Both the position numbers and the translations under genes were made by a program. A stretch of 64,000 nt of DNA from the NCBI RefSeq assembly GCF_001544975.2, contig NZ_FCOG02000025.1:31467-95466 (forward strand), written 5' to 3'. The stretch's first letter is position 1. The number at the start of each line of letters is the position of its first letter. Source of the DNA: Caballeronia arationis. GTDB taxonomy: Bacteria; Pseudomonadota; Gammaproteobacteria; Burkholderiales; Burkholderiaceae. Positions 18,634 through 27,557 of this stretch are shown one piece after another. The notes beneath the pieces were generated by a model that saw only the letters and a program-made list of their open reading frames with translations, made no database searches and was not told the origin of the DNA.

Positions 18634-19011
18634 ATGGCCAAGAAACGTACCTCACCGAATCGCAACGTGCAGATCGCGGATCAGATCCAGCGCGATCTGT
18701 CCGAGTTGATGCGCGAGGTGAAGGACCCGCGCGTCGGAATGGTGACGATCCAGAGCGTCGAACTGACGCCGGATTATGCGCACGCGAAGGTCTATTTCAC
18801 GACGCTGACGGGCGATCCGCAGCAGACGCAGGACGGCCTGAATCACGCGGCCGGGCACCTGCACAACCTTCTTTTCAAGCGCCTGCATATCCACACGGTC
18901 CCGACGCTGCATTTCCACTATGACCAGACGATCGAGCGCGCGGTCGAAATGTCGAAGCTGATCGACGAGGCCAACGCCACGCGCGCGAAGGACGACGAGG
19001 AAGGTGCCTGA
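18634..19011 (+). CDS. rbfA: 30S ribosome-binding factor RbfA
   Basis: RbfA is a single KH-type domain protein that binds the immature 30S subunit and helps process the 16S 5' end, important in the cold. The 125 residues include the family segments [40 protein letters not shown] and [15 protein letters not shown]. It lies between a terminator after infB and truB three bases downstream, with which it is probably translationally coupled. Confidence 0.95.
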   Translation: MAKKRTSPNRNVQIADQIQRDLSELMREVKDPRVGMVTIQSVELTPDYAHAKVYFTTLTGDPQQTQDGLNHAAGHLHNLLFKRLHIHTVPTLHFHYDQTIERAVEMSKLIDEANATRAKDDEEGA

Positions 19012-19014
19012 CCG

Positions 19015-19959
19015 ATGAAGGGTTCGAATGGTCCGGCGCGTCCGAAGATTCCGCGCCGTGCGCTCGACGGCGTGTTGCTGCTCGACAAGCCGCTCGGCCT
19101 GTCGAGCAACGATGCGCTGATCCGCGCGAAGCGTCTCTATCTGGCGAAGAAGGCGGGGCATACAGGCACGCTCGATCCGCTCGCGACCGGTCTTCTGCCG
19201 CTTTGTTTCGGCGAGGCGACGAAGTTTTCGCAGGATCTGCTCGAAGCCGACAAGACGTACGAGGCGACGATGCGCCTCGGCATCCGCACGACGACGGGCG
19301 ATGCGGAAGGCGAAGCGCTCGAAACGCGCGAGGTGACGTGCGACGAACCGGCGGTCCTGGCGGCGATGGAAAAGTTTCGCGGTGAGATCACGCAAGTCCC
19401 GCCGATGTATTCGGCGCTCAAACGCGACGGCAAGCCGCTTTACGAATACGCACGTGCCGGGCAGACGGTGGAACGCGAGGGCCGTCAGGTGACGATTCAC
19501 GCGCTGGAACTGATCTCCTGTGCGCTGCCGATGGTGACGTTTCGCGTGACGTGCAGCAAAGGTACGTATGTGCGCACGCTCGCGGAGGATATCGGCGAGA
19601 CGCTCGGTTGCGGCGCGCATCTCGTGGCGTTGCGGCGCACCGGCGTCGGCGCGCTGACGCTCGAACACGCGGCGACGCTCGACGCGTTGTCGGATGCGGA
19701 GCAGGCGGAGCGCGATCGCTGGTTGCAGCCGGTCGATGCGCTGCTCTCGACGTTTCCGTCTGTCCATCTCGATGCCGATGCGGCGCGCCGCTTCCTGCAC
19801 GGCCAGCGGTTGAGGCTGTCAGAGGTGTCGGCGGAACCGCTCGAAGACGGCCGCGTGCGTGTCTACACGGTCGAGGGCGCGAGGCTGCTCGGCGTCGCGA
19901 AGGCGGGCGAGGGCGTGCTGGCGCCCGAGCGGCTGGTGGTCAGCGCGACGTCGGACTGA
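19015..19959 (+). CDS. truB: tRNA pseudouridine-55 synthase TruB
   Basis: TruB makes pseudouridine 55 in the T-loop of nearly all tRNAs. The 314-residue product has the catalytic motif GHTGTLDPLATGLLP with the active-site aspartate at residue 54, the KTYEATMRLG segment and a C-terminal PUA-like region. Length is normal for the family. It is the last gene of the rimP-nusA-infB-rbfA-truB cluster, followed by a terminator at 19977-20004 shared with the convergent efflux operon. Confidence 0.95.
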   Translation: MKGSNGPARPKIPRRALDGVLLLDKPLGLSSNDALIRAKRLYLAKKAGHTGTLDPLATGLLPLCFGEATKFSQDLLEADKTYEATMRLGIRTTTGDAEGEALETREVTCDEPAVLAAMEKFRGEITQVPPMYSALKRDGKPLYEYARAGQTVEREGRQVTIHALELISCALPMVTFRVTCSKGTYVRTLAEDIGETLGCGAHLVALRRTGVGALTLEHAATLDALSDAEQAERDRWLQPVDALLSTFPSVHLDADAARRFLHGQRLRLSEVSAEPLEDGRVRVYTVEGARLLGVAKAGEGVLAPERLVVSATSD

Positions 19960-19976
19960 GTCGAGCGCAGTAAAGC

Positions 19977-20004
19977 AAAAGCCCGGAGCGAATCCGGGCT
20001 TTTT
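19977..20004. terminator. Bidirectional terminator between truB and emrB
   Basis: AAAAGCCCGG pairs with CCGGGCTTTT around AGCGAAT, with T-runs on both strands. It serves both truB and the converging efflux operon. Confidence 0.85.
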
Positions 20005-20028
20005 CACATCCGCGCGAGGCGAAGCGGG

Positions 20029-21591
20029 TCAATGTGCCGCCGAAGCCGCCGCAGCCGAATCTCCGCCGCCGGCCCGCTCGGGCTTGGTGATCCAGATCAG
20101 CGCGATCAGCGCGACGAAAATCCCCGCCGACAGATAGAACAGGTCGTTGACGCCGAGTTGCGCGGCCTGTTGCGTCGCCATGCTGTTGTAGAGCCCATAG
20201 GCCTGCGACTGGTCGAGCCCGGCCGCGCCCATCATCTGCCCGACCGAACTGGCGAACGTCGGGTTGTACGCGTTCGCTTGCTCGACGAGCTGCGCGTGAT
20301 GCACGATCGACCGATGCTCCCACGCCGTCGAAAAAATCGACGTGCCGATGCCGCCGCACATGATCCGCACGAAGTTCGACAGACCCGACGCTGCCGGAAT
20401 CCGGTGCCCCGGCAGCCCGGACAGCGTGATCGACACGAGCGGGATGAAGAACCCGGCCATGCCGATGCCCTGAATCAGCGTCGGCATCATCAGCGAGAAC
20501 GTGTCGACGCCCGTCGTGTAGCGCGAGCGCATCCAGAAGCAGAGCGCAAACACGAGGAACGCGGCCGTCGCGATCTTGCGCGGATCGGTGCGTGGCAGGA
20601 ATTTGCCCGTCACCGGCGACAGGAGAATCGCGAACACGCCGACCGGCGCCATCACGAGCCCGGCGTCGGTCGCCGTATAGCCGATATCGGTTTGCAGCCA
20701 CAGAGGCAACAGCACCAGGTTGCCGAAGTAGAGCCCATAGCCGATCGACAGCGCGATCGTCCCGCCGGTGAAGTTGCGCAGCTTGAAGAGCGACAGATCG
20801 ACCACCGGATGCTCCGCCGTCAACTCCCATACGATGAAGAAAGCGAGCGCGATCACGGCGATCAGCGTCAGCACGACGATCGTGGTGGAATTGAACCAGT
20901 CGAGGTCCTTGCCCTTGTCGAGCATGACCTGCAGCGAGCCGACCCAGATCACCAGCAGCGCGAGGCCCACGGTGTCGATCGGCGCCTTGCGGATCGCCGA
21001 ATCGCGGTCGCGGAAGATCGCGAACGTCGCGAGTGCGGCCGCGATGCCGACCGGAATGTTGACGTAGAAGATCCACGGCCAGGAAATGTTGTCCGAGATC
21101 CAGCCGCCGAGAATCGGGCCGGCGACAGGCGCGATCAGCGTGGTCATCGACCACATCGACAAGGCGATCGGCGCCTTCGAGCGTGGATAGCTCGCGAGCA
21201 GCAGGGTTTGCGAAAGCGGGATCATCGGGCCCGCGACGGCGCCCTGGAACACGCGTGCGGCCAGCAGGAACGGCAGCGTCGGCGCGAGCCCGCAGAGCCA
21301 CGACGCGATCACGAACAGCACGATCGACGAAAGGAACAGCCGGACTTGTCCGAAGCGCTGCGTGAGCCAGCCGGTGAGCGGTACCGAGATGGCGTTGGCG
21401 ACCGCGAAGGACGTGATGACCCACGTTCCCTGGTCGGACGCCACACCGAGGTCGCCCGAGATCGACGGAATCGAGACGTTCGCAATCGACGTGTCGAGGA
21501 CGTTCATGAACACCGCGAGCGAAACCGCGATCGTGCCGATCACGAGCTTCGCGCCTTCGAGCGGCGGATGAACGACGTTTTGCTGAGACAT
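20029..21591 (-). CDS. emrB: EmrB-type MFS multidrug exporter (DHA2 family, 14 TM)
   Basis: This 520-residue inner-membrane drug:proton antiporter is the pump of a tripartite efflux system with the EmrA adaptor and outer-membrane channel encoded upstream. DHA2 signatures seen: FMNVLDTSIANVSIPSI, the motif-A-like GWLTQRFGQVRLF, ARVFQGAVAGPMIPLSQTLLL and the motif-C-like APVAGPILGGWI. About 14 hydrophobic segments run through the length. It lies 24 bases after emrA and is last in the operon. Which drugs it exports cannot be told from sequence. Confidence 0.9.
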   Translation of the reverse strand: MSQQNVVHPPLEGAKLVIGTIAVSLAVFMNVLDTSIANVSIPSISGDLGVASDQGTWVITSFAVANAISVPLTGWLTQRFGQVRLFLSSIVLFVIASWLCGLAPTLPFLLAARVFQGAVAGPMIPLSQTLLLASYPRSKAPIALSMWSMTTLIAPVAGPILGGWISDNISWPWIFYVNIPVGIAAALATFAIFRDRDSAIRKAPIDTVGLALLVIWVGSLQVMLDKGKDLDWFNSTTIVVLTLIAVIALAFFIVWELTAEHPVVDLSLFKLRNFTGGTIALSIGYGLYFGNLVLLPLWLQTDIGYTATDAGLVMAPVGVFAILLSPVTGKFLPRTDPRKIATAAFLVFALCFWMRSRYTTGVDTFSLMMPTLIQGIGMAGFFIPLVSITLSGLPGHRIPAASGLSNFVRIMCGGIGTSIFSTAWEHRSIVHHAQLVEQANAYNPTFASSVGQMMGAAGLDQSQAYGLYNSMATQQAAQLGVNDLFYLSAGIFVALIALIWITKPERAGGGDSAAAASAAH

Positions 21592-21615
21592 GTAACGGAG
21601 CCTTGTGCGGGTTGC

Positions 21616-22857
21616 TTACATCAGCTTCGAAGCCTGAGCCGACTTCGACGGGCGAGCAGCCGAAGCCGCCGCGCCTGGCGCGCCGTGTCCCGAGCCGGCG
21701 TTCTCCTGGATGATGCGGGCGATTTCCGCGTCCGCCTGATCGCCGTATTTGTCGAAGACATTCGTCTGGTAGACGGTGTTCGGCGCGGTGCCGAGCTGGC
21801 CGCCGCCCTCGTTCTTGATGGTCACGTCGGCATTCATCGAGAGGCCGATGCGCAGCGGATGCTGTTCCAGTTCCTTCGGATCGAGCGCGATCCGCACCGG
21901 CAGGCGTTGAACGACCTTGATCCAGTTGCCGGTGGCGTTTTGCGCGGGCAGCAGCGAGAACGCGGAGCCGGTGCCGGCCGAGAAGCCGATCACCTTGCCG
22001 TGATAGACGACGCTCGAGCCGTAGAGGTCGGCGGTCAGTTCGACCGGCTGGCCGATGCGCATGTGCTTCAGCTGCACTTCCTTGAAGTTGGCATCGACCC
22101 AGACGGCGTTGAGCGGCACGATCGCCATCAGCGGATTGCCCGGCGACACGCGCTGGCCGACCTGCACCGAGCGCTTCGCGACATAGCCCGTGACCGGCGC
22201 CGGCAGCGTGTTGCGCGCGTAGTTGATATACGAATCGCGGACTTTCGCGGCAGCGGCGAGCACGTTCGGGTGGCTCGCGATCGTCGTGTTCGACGTGAGC
22301 GAACGGTTCGACGCCAGTTCCTGCTGGGCGGAGTCGAGCGCGGCCTGGGCGCCGCGCACGGCGTCGCGGGCGTGCGAGATTTCTTCCTGCGACACGGCGC
22401 CCGTCTGCGCGACCGTCATGCGGCGGCGCAGGTCGTCCTGCGCGCGCGACAGGTCCGACTTGCGCAGCGCGACTTGCGCTTCGTACTGGTTGTCGTTGAC
22501 GAACAGCGTGCGGACCTGGCGCACCGTCTGCGCGAGATTTGCCTCGGCCTGATCGAGCGCGACCTTGGAGTCGGCCGGATCGAGTGCGACGAGCGGGTCG
22601 CCGATCTTGACCGTCTGTGTGTCGTCGGCGTTCACCGAGACGACCGTGCCGACCACTTGCGGCGTGATCTGCACGACGTTGCCGTTCACGTAGGCGTCGT
22701 CGGTCGCTTCATGGAAGCGCGCGACGAGGAAGTAGTACAGCCCGTACGCGACGGCCGCGATGATGATGACGAGCACGATCAGCGTCATCAGCGTGCGGCG
22801 CTTCGTGTTGTTCGTCTTCGGCGCCGGTGCGGCGGCGGTTTGTTGAGGGTCGCTCAT
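21616..22857 (-). CDS. emrA: EmrA-type membrane fusion protein (HlyD family)
   Basis: The periplasmic adaptor linking the MFS pump to the outer-membrane channel. The 413 residues comprise a short cytoplasmic N-terminus, one membrane anchor (LIVLVIIIAAVAYGLYYFLV, about 26-45), an N-terminal biotinyl-lipoyl half (VNGNVVQITPQVVGTVVSV), a long alpha-hairpin (about 105-215, heptad-like Gln/Ala/Leu) and the second lipoyl half and beta-barrel. An Ala/Pro/Ser-rich tail follows. A GGAG site precedes the start. Second-to-last gene of the marR-led operon. Confidence 0.9.
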   Translation of the reverse strand: MSDPQQTAAAPAPKTNNTKRRTLMTLIVLVIIIAAVAYGLYYFLVARFHEATDDAYVNGNVVQITPQVVGTVVSVNADDTQTVKIGDPLVALDPADSKVALDQAEANLAQTVRQVRTLFVNDNQYEAQVALRKSDLSRAQDDLRRRMTVAQTGAVSQEEISHARDAVRGAQAALDSAQQELASNRSLTSNTTIASHPNVLAAAAKVRDSYINYARNTLPAPVTGYVAKRSVQVGQRVSPGNPLMAIVPLNAVWVDANFKEVQLKHMRIGQPVELTADLYGSSVVYHGKVIGFSAGTGSAFSLLPAQNATGNWIKVVQRLPVRIALDPKELEQHPLRIGLSMNADVTIKNEGGGQLGTAPNTVYQTNVFDKYGDQADAEIARIIQENAGSGHGAPGAAASAARPSKSAQASKLM

Positions 22858-22915
22858 GGATGGCTCCGTTCTTTATGCTGTTCGGTGATGCGATGTTCTT
22901 TGGTCTGCCGCGGGT

Positions 22916-24430
22916 TTACTTGGCAGGCGCGGCGTTCGCCGCCTGCGTCTGGCCGCTGCCGTCGATGGCGAAATTCGTGCCCGTCGCATCGAAGCCGCCG
23001 CCGAGCGCCTTGATGAGGCCGATTTGCAGGTCGCGGCGCCTCATCTTCAGGTTCGTCACGGTCTGCTCGTTCGCGAGACGGTTTTCGTCGGCGGAGAGCA
23101 CCTGCAACTGCGGCGACAGGCCTGCCTTGTAGCGGATCACGGCGAGGTCGTAGGCATGCGTCGCGGCATCGAGCGCGCGTTCGGCGTCGCCCATCTGGCG
23201 ATCGAGCGAGCGGATCGCGGCCACCTGCGTCGCGACGTCGTTCAGCGCGTTGATGAGCGTCTGGTTGTAGTTCGCGATGTCGAGGTCGAAATCGGCGTAG
23301 CGGCCCTTCAGTTGCGAGCGCAGATAGCCGGCGTCGAAAATCGGCAGGTGGATGGCCGGGCCCGCCTGGATCTGACGGCTGCTGGCGGTCAGGAATTTGC
23401 TCCAGCCGAACGCATCGAAGCCGAACGCGGCCGCGAGATTGATGTCCGGGAAGAACTCGGCCTTCGCTTCCTTCACGTTTTGCGTCGCGGCTTCGACCTG
23501 CCAGCGCGCGGCGACGATGTCCGGGCGGCGCGACACGAGGTCGGCGGGCACGTTGTCCGGCAACGAGATGACGATCTGCGGATTCACGACCGGCTTGGCA
23601 ATCTGCAGTCCGCGATCCGGCCCCTTGCCGAGCAGCGCGCCCAGCTGGTAGCGCACGGTCGTGATCTGGCCGTCGAGTTCGGTCAGGTTCGACTGGCTCG
23701 TCGCGATATTGCCCTCGGCCGTGCGGCGTTCGACGTTGGTGTCGAGGCCCGCCGTGACGCGCCCGTTCGTGATGCGTCCGACGTTGTCGCGGTTGGCGAT
23801 CTCGCGCTGGGCGACGTCGCGCAGCGCGTAGAGCAGCGCGAGCTGGTTATAGGTGCGCGCCACCGACGCGGCGAGCGTCACGCGCGCCTGCTGCATGTCG
23901 GCCTCGGCGGATTTTTCCTGCGACACCGCCATGTTCAGGCGCGCGCGGTTCTTGCCCCAAAGGTCGAGCTCCCAGGTCGCGCTGACGAGCGCGTTGTTCT
24001 CGCTGTACCACGTGCCGCCGTAGGGCGGCGGGAAGAGGGCGTTGGCCGAATAGAGCTCGCGGGTCCACGAATACTGGCCGGTCACCTTCGGATAGAGACT
24101 CGAACGCGAACTCTCGATATACGACGACGCCTTTCCAATCCGCGCCTGCGCCTGGGCAATCGAGGGGCTGCCGGCGAGCGCCTCGTCGATCAGTTGCGGC
24201 AATTGCGGATCGCCGAACTGCGTCGCCCAGTCGAACGACGGCCACTGGCCGCCTTGCGCGGGCAGGCTTTGCGTGCTTTCGAGCGATTCAGGCGCGGTGA
24301 GCTGCTTGTCGCTGCTGATACCGGAGTAATTTGCACAGCCGGCGAGCGCGAGCGCCGCGACCGCCACGGCAAGCGCGCCACGCGAAGCGCAGGGCGCGGA
24401 CGAGGAGATGCGTTTCATCGCTCGGCTCAT
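22916..24430 (-). CDS. Outer-membrane efflux lipoprotein (NodT/OprM family)
   Basis: The TolC-like exit duct of the efflux pump. The 504 residues start with a lipoprotein signal (lipobox LALAGC, Cys near residue 31) and contain two outer-membrane efflux repeats: the first with PSIAQAQARIGKASSYIESSR, the second with RRPDIVAARWQVEAATQNV and FFPDINLAAAFGF. Start choice: the frame opens at 24478, but the extra 16 residues precede the signal and would weaken it, so I use the ATG at 24430 (24418 is also possible). It is followed by emrA and preceded by marR. Confidence 0.88.
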   Translation of the reverse strand: MSRAMKRISSSAPCASRGALAVAVAALALAGCANYSGISSDKQLTAPESLESTQSLPAQGGQWPSFDWATQFGDPQLPQLIDEALAGSPSIAQAQARIGKASSYIESSRSSLYPKVTGQYSWTRELYSANALFPPPYGGTWYSENNALVSATWELDLWGKNRARLNMAVSQEKSAEADMQQARVTLAASVARTYNQLALLYALRDVAQREIANRDNVGRITNGRVTAGLDTNVERRTAEGNIATSQSNLTELDGQITTVRYQLGALLGKGPDRGLQIAKPVVNPQIVISLPDNVPADLVSRRPDIVAARWQVEAATQNVKEAKAEFFPDINLAAAFGFDAFGWSKFLTASSRQIQAGPAIHLPIFDAGYLRSQLKGRYADFDLDIANYNQTLINALNDVATQVAAIRSLDRQMGDAERALDAATHAYDLAVIRYKAGLSPQLQVLSADENRLANEQTVTNLKMRRRDLQIGLIKALGGGFDATGTNFAIDGSGQTQAANAAPAK

Positions 24431-24493
24431 ACGGTTTGACGGATGGTGGACATTGCAATCAATTTCTTTCAGATTCATGACGAAAGTTTGTTG

Positions 24494-25018
24494 TCAGCGC
24501 AATGGTGAGCCGGCGGTTTTGTCGGCCGCGGCGCTCGCGAGCGCGGTGCAGCTCGGATCGCAGGAATTGGCGAGAATGCGTCGCAGCAGGCTCTTCAGGA
24601 AGCCGACTTCTTCGGGCGAGAAGCCCATCAAAAGCTTGTCGAGCACGCGCGTGAAGATTGCGGGAATCTTCTCGGCGAGCGCGTAGCCTTCGGGCGTGAG
24701 CGCGAGCCGGACGACGCGGCGGTCCTCGTCGCTGCGCACGCGCGACAGGAGGTCGCGCTTTTCCAGCCGGTCGATGAGCCGCGTGACGGCGCTCGCATCG
24801 ATGCCGTATTCGCGGGCGAGATCGGCGGCCGTCAGGCTTTTTCCGGCGGCGAGCATGAACACCATGCTCGCCTGCGTGCTGGTGATGCCGAGTTCGGCGG
24901 AAGTGTGCTGGTTGACCATGTTCCACATGGTCGATCGCACGCGGCTGACCAGATAGCCGACGCTTTCGCCAAGCTGATACTCACCGATGGGTGACGGGAG
25001 AGTGGGCGCGTCGCTCAT
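24494..25018 (-). CDS. MarR-family regulator of the efflux operon
   Basis: A 174-residue winged-helix repressor of the MarR/EmrR type. Visible features: a dimerisation helix near the N-terminus, LTAADLAREYGIDASAVTRLIDRLEKRDLL as the recognition-helix region (about 75-105), and the wing with VRSDEDRRVVRLALTPEGYALA. It is the first gene of the operon marR-NodT-emrA-emrB, the usual order for autorepressed pumps. A candidate promoter and operator sit directly upstream. The usual inducers of such repressors are phenolic or lipophilic drugs; the ligand here is unknown. Confidence 0.9.
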   Translation of the reverse strand: MSDAPTLPSPIGEYQLGESVGYLVSRVRSTMWNMVNQHTSAELGITSTQASMVFMLAAGKSLTAADLAREYGIDASAVTRLIDRLEKRDLLSRVRSDEDRRVVRLALTPEGYALAEKIPAIFTRVLDKLLMGFSPEEVGFLKSLLRRILANSCDPSCTALASAAADKTAGSPLR

Positions 25019-25037
25019 GGATTCTCATGCGGTTGCA

Positions 25038-25059
25038 ATAGTTGACTAGGCAGGATTAT
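25038..25059. promoter_or_regulatory. Candidate MarR operator
   Basis: The sequence ATAGTTGACTAGG followed by CAGGATTAT is a degenerate palindrome centred on CTAG that resembles, from memory, TAGTTGCCTAGGCAACTA-type MarR sites in Burkholderia. It overlaps the marR -10 box. Symmetry is poor. Confidence 0.3.
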
Positions 25060-25083
25060 AGGTGTGGTCCTTTGACGCGGCAA
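25055..25083 (-). promoter_or_regulatory. Promoter of the marR-efflux operon
   Basis: On the minus strand TTGCCG (25078-25083) and TATAAT (25055-25060) are spaced by exactly 17 bases, about 37 bases before the marR start. Confidence 0.65.
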
Positions 25084-25232
25084 GCAGTTTATGAGAACGC
25101 TTAAAAGTGCGCTCCGGGCCGCCCGACAAGCTTTTCGTAAGATTTCGGCCGGTGTGCGGATAGACTGCCGCGCGGCTCGGATTCCGGGTTATGTCCTATT
25201 GTCAAAAGCGCTCGAAGGCAGACACATCCGCG

Positions 25233-25241
25233 TGCTATAAT
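25233..25241 (+). promoter_or_regulatory. Extended -10 promoter upstream of typA
   Basis: TGCTATAAT combines an upstream TG with a perfect -10 box. No clear -35 is seen. It leaves a leader of roughly 140 bases before typA. Confidence 0.5.
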
Positions 25242-25388
25242 TTTGGGTTCCCATTGCGCCAATGATCGATTCAGACGACGAGCGATTCAGACCTCGAGCT
25301 GCCGATCCGGGCCATTCAGCCGATCCCTGTTAGAGAGATCGCTTGGGCTGAGCAGGCTCGCACCACGGCGCCCAACTGCAGATATCCT

Positions 25389-27215
25389 ATGACTCGCGCC
25401 CTTCGCAACATCGCCATCATTGCCCACGTCGACCACGGCAAGACTACGCTCGTCGACCAACTGCTTCGCCAGTCGGGCACGTTCCGAGAAAACCAGCAGA
25501 TCGCCGAGCGCGTCATGGACTCGAACGACATCGAAAAGGAACGTGGCATCACGATTCTTGCGAAGAACTGCGCGGTCGAATACGAAGGCACGCACATCAA
25601 CATCGTCGACACGCCCGGACACGCGGACTTCGGCGGTGAAGTGGAGCGCGTGCTGTCGATGGTCGACTCGGTGCTCCTGCTCGTCGACGCCGTCGAAGGC
25701 CCGATGCCGCAGACGCGCTTCGTCACGAAGAAGGCGCTCGCGCTCGGCCTCAAGCCGATCGTCGTGATCAACAAGGTGGACCGTCCGGGCGCGCGTATCG
25801 ACTGGGTGATCAACCAGACCTTCGATCTCTTCGACAAGCTGGGCGCAACCGAAGAGCAACTCGACTTCCCGATCGTCTACGCGTCGGGCCTGAACGGCTA
25901 CGCCAGCCTCGACCCGGAAACGCGCGACGGCAACATGCGCCCCCTCTTCGAAGCCATTCTGGAACACGTGCCGGTCCGCCCGGCCGACCCGGATGCGCCG
26001 CTGCAGCTTCAGATCACGTCGCTCGACTATTCGACGTATGTTGGCCGGATCGGCGTGGGCCGTGTGGCACGCGGCCGCATCAAGCCCGGCATGGCGGTCG
26101 CCGTGCGCTCGGGCCCGGATGGCGCGATCATCAACCGCAAGATCAACCAGGTGCTGTCGTTCCGCGGCCTCGAACGCGTGCAGGTGGAAGAAGCGCAGGC
26201 GGGCGACATCGTGCTGATCAACGGCATCGATGAAATCGGCATCGGCGTCACCATTTGCGCGCCGGAAGCACCGGAAGCGCTGCCGATGATCACCGTCGAC
26301 GAACCGACGCTCACGATGAACTTCCTCGTGAACTCGTCGCCGCTCGCGGGCCGCGAAGGCAAGTTCGTGACGAGCCGCCAGATTCGCGACCGTCTGATGA
26401 AGGAACTGAACCACAACGTGGCGCTGCGCGTGAAGGAAACCGGCGACGAAACCACGTTCGAAGTGGCGGGCCGGGGCGAGTTGCACCTGACGATTCTCGT
26501 CGAGAACATGCGCCGCGAAGGCTATGAACTCGCGGTGTCGCGTCCGCGCGTGGTGATGCAGGAAATCGACGGCGTGAAGCACGAGCCGTACGAAAACCTG
26601 ACCGTCGACATGGAAGACGGCCACCAGGGCGGCGTGATGGAAGAACTCGGCCGCCGCAAGGGCGAAATGCTCGACATGGCGTCGGACGGACGCGGCCGCA
26701 CGCGTCTCGAATACCGCATTTCGGCGCGTGGCCTGATCGGCTTCCAGAGCGAGTTCCTGACGCTCACGCGCGGCACGGGCCTGATGAGCCACACGTTCGA
26801 TTCGTACGCGCCCGTCAAGGAAGGCGCGGTCGGCGAGCGCCGGAACGGCGTGCTGATTTCGCAGGACGACGGCGCCGCCGTCGCCTATGCGCTGTGGAAG
26901 CTGCAGGACCGCGGCCGCATGTTCGTGTCGCCGGGCGATGCGCTGTATGAAGGCATGATCATCGGCATCCACAGCCGCGACAACGACCTCGTCGTGAACC
27001 CGATCAAGGGCAAGCAGCTGACCAACGTGCGCTCGTCGGGCACCGACGAAGCCGTGCGCCTCGTGCCGCCGATCCAGATGTCGCTGGAATACGCGGTCGA
27101 ATTCATCGACGAGGACGAACTCGTCGAAGTGACGCCGCAGTCGATTCGCCTGCGCAAGCGCCACCTGAAGGAACACGAGCGCCGCCGCGCGAGCCGCGAA
27201 GGCGCCGTCGACTGA
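25389..27215 (+). CDS. typA: Ribosome-associated GTPase TypA/BipA
   Basis: TypA is a translational GTPase related to EF-G that aids 50S assembly under stress and cold. The 608 residues are the normal length. Visible: G1 [12 protein letters not shown] (residues 13-24), the switch [10 protein letters not shown]3 [10 protein letters not shown]4 [13 protein letters not shown] (a TypA hallmark), domain II, and the C-terminal domain with [14 protein letters not shown] and the [15 protein letters not shown] segment. It is flanked by its own promoter and a terminator at 27242-27268, so it is probably monocistronic. Confidence 0.96.
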   Translation: MTRALRNIAIIAHVDHGKTTLVDQLLRQSGTFRENQQIAERVMDSNDIEKERGITILAKNCAVEYEGTHINIVDTPGHADFGGEVERVLSMVDSVLLLVDAVEGPMPQTRFVTKKALALGLKPIVVINKVDRPGARIDWVINQTFDLFDKLGATEEQLDFPIVYASGLNGYASLDPETRDGNMRPLFEAILEHVPVRPADPDAPLQLQITSLDYSTYVGRIGVGRVARGRIKPGMAVAVRSGPDGAIINRKINQVLSFRGLERVQVEEAQAGDIVLINGIDEIGIGVTICAPEAPEALPMITVDEPTLTMNFLVNSSPLAGREGKFVTSRQIRDRLMKELNHNVALRVKETGDETTFEVAGRGELHLTILVENMRREGYELAVSRPRVVMQEIDGVKHEPYENLTVDMEDGHQGGVMEELGRRKGEMLDMASDGRGRTRLEYRISARGLIGFQSEFLTLTRGTGLMSHTFDSYAPVKEGAVGERRNGVLISQDDGAAVAYALWKLQDRGRMFVSPGDALYEGMIIGIHSRDNDLVVNPIKGKQLTNVRSSGTDEAVRLVPPIQMSLEYAVEFIDEDELVEVTPQSIRLRKRHLKEHERRRASREGAVD

Positions 27216-27241
27216 GCCTGACGCCTGGTATATCTCCAGCG

Positions 27242-27268
27242 AAAGCCGCCTTCGGGCGGCTTTTTCTT
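27242..27268 (+). terminator. Intrinsic terminator of typA
   Basis: AAAGCCGCC and GGCGGCTTT pair around TTCG, followed by TTCTTT; a textbook tetraloop terminator. Confidence 0.85.
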
Positions 27269-27412
27269 TATCCGCCAGATGTTGCGGCCGAGGTTCCGCT
27301 CATTGTTCCGCGTGATGCAAAGGGCACTTGCTTTATGCACCGAACGGCCCCAGATGCCCGTTGTGACGAGCTGCCGGGCTGCGACCATCGGCTATGTCGA
27401 CTATGTGTTCTG

Positions 27413-27421
27413 TGCTATGCT
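27413..27421 (+). promoter_or_regulatory. Candidate promoter of the odhA operon
   Basis: TGCTATGCT reads as an extended -10 element. No clear -35. It would give a leader of about 130 bases that contains the structured region before odhA. Confidence 0.4.
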
Positions 27422-27481
27422 AGCCCGATGTGTTGCCGATTTTTAGGTCCTTCCAAGCAGACTTGATTCGCGCAATCCGCT

Positions 27482-27557
27482 AAACGGTCAGGCCGTGTTG
27501 CGGAAGGTTTCTTAACCCGCTATTTCTCGAGAAACTCGAAGAAAGGTGAGCGTAAAA
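27482..27557 (+). promoter_or_regulatory. Structured odhA leader, candidate sucA RNA motif
   Basis: Three consecutive stems can be drawn: ACGG/CCGT (27484-27495), GCGG/CCGC enclosing about 15 bases (27500-27520), and a longer stem in which TTTCT plus CGAG (27523-27531) pair with CTCG and AGAAA (27535-27544) with one bulged A. The last arm runs directly into the AAAGG ribosome site of odhA (27543-27546). The sucA RNA motif described in Burkholderiales lies exactly upstream of this gene and overlaps its ribosome site. I could not compare the alignment, so the assignment rests on position and foldability. Confidence 0.6.

Larger units (their letters stand above)
25019..25388. other. Divergent control region between marR and typA
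   Basis: Contains the marR promoter (25055-25083, minus) with a weak inverted repeat over it, and the typA extended -10 (25233-25241, plus). No gene is seen. Confidence 0.6.
27216..27557. other. typA-odhA intergenic region with odhA leader RNA
   Basis: After the typA terminator come about 140 bases with nothing recognised, a candidate extended -10 (27413-27421) and the structured odhA leader (27482-27557). Confidence 0.6.

Noticed and set aside
20032..23013. A 993-codon open frame on the plus strand, opposite the efflux genes
   Set aside because: It is a high-G+C shadow of emrB and emrA: composition is Arg/Asp/His-rich and no family motif appears, while the minus-strand genes have clear domains.
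25287..27176. A 629-codon frame opposite typA
   Set aside because: Shadow of typA with His/Arg/Val-rich composition.
27546..27557. GTG start for odhA at 27546
   Set aside because: It lies at the edge of the leader stem and leaves no ribosome site; the ATG at 27558 has one.
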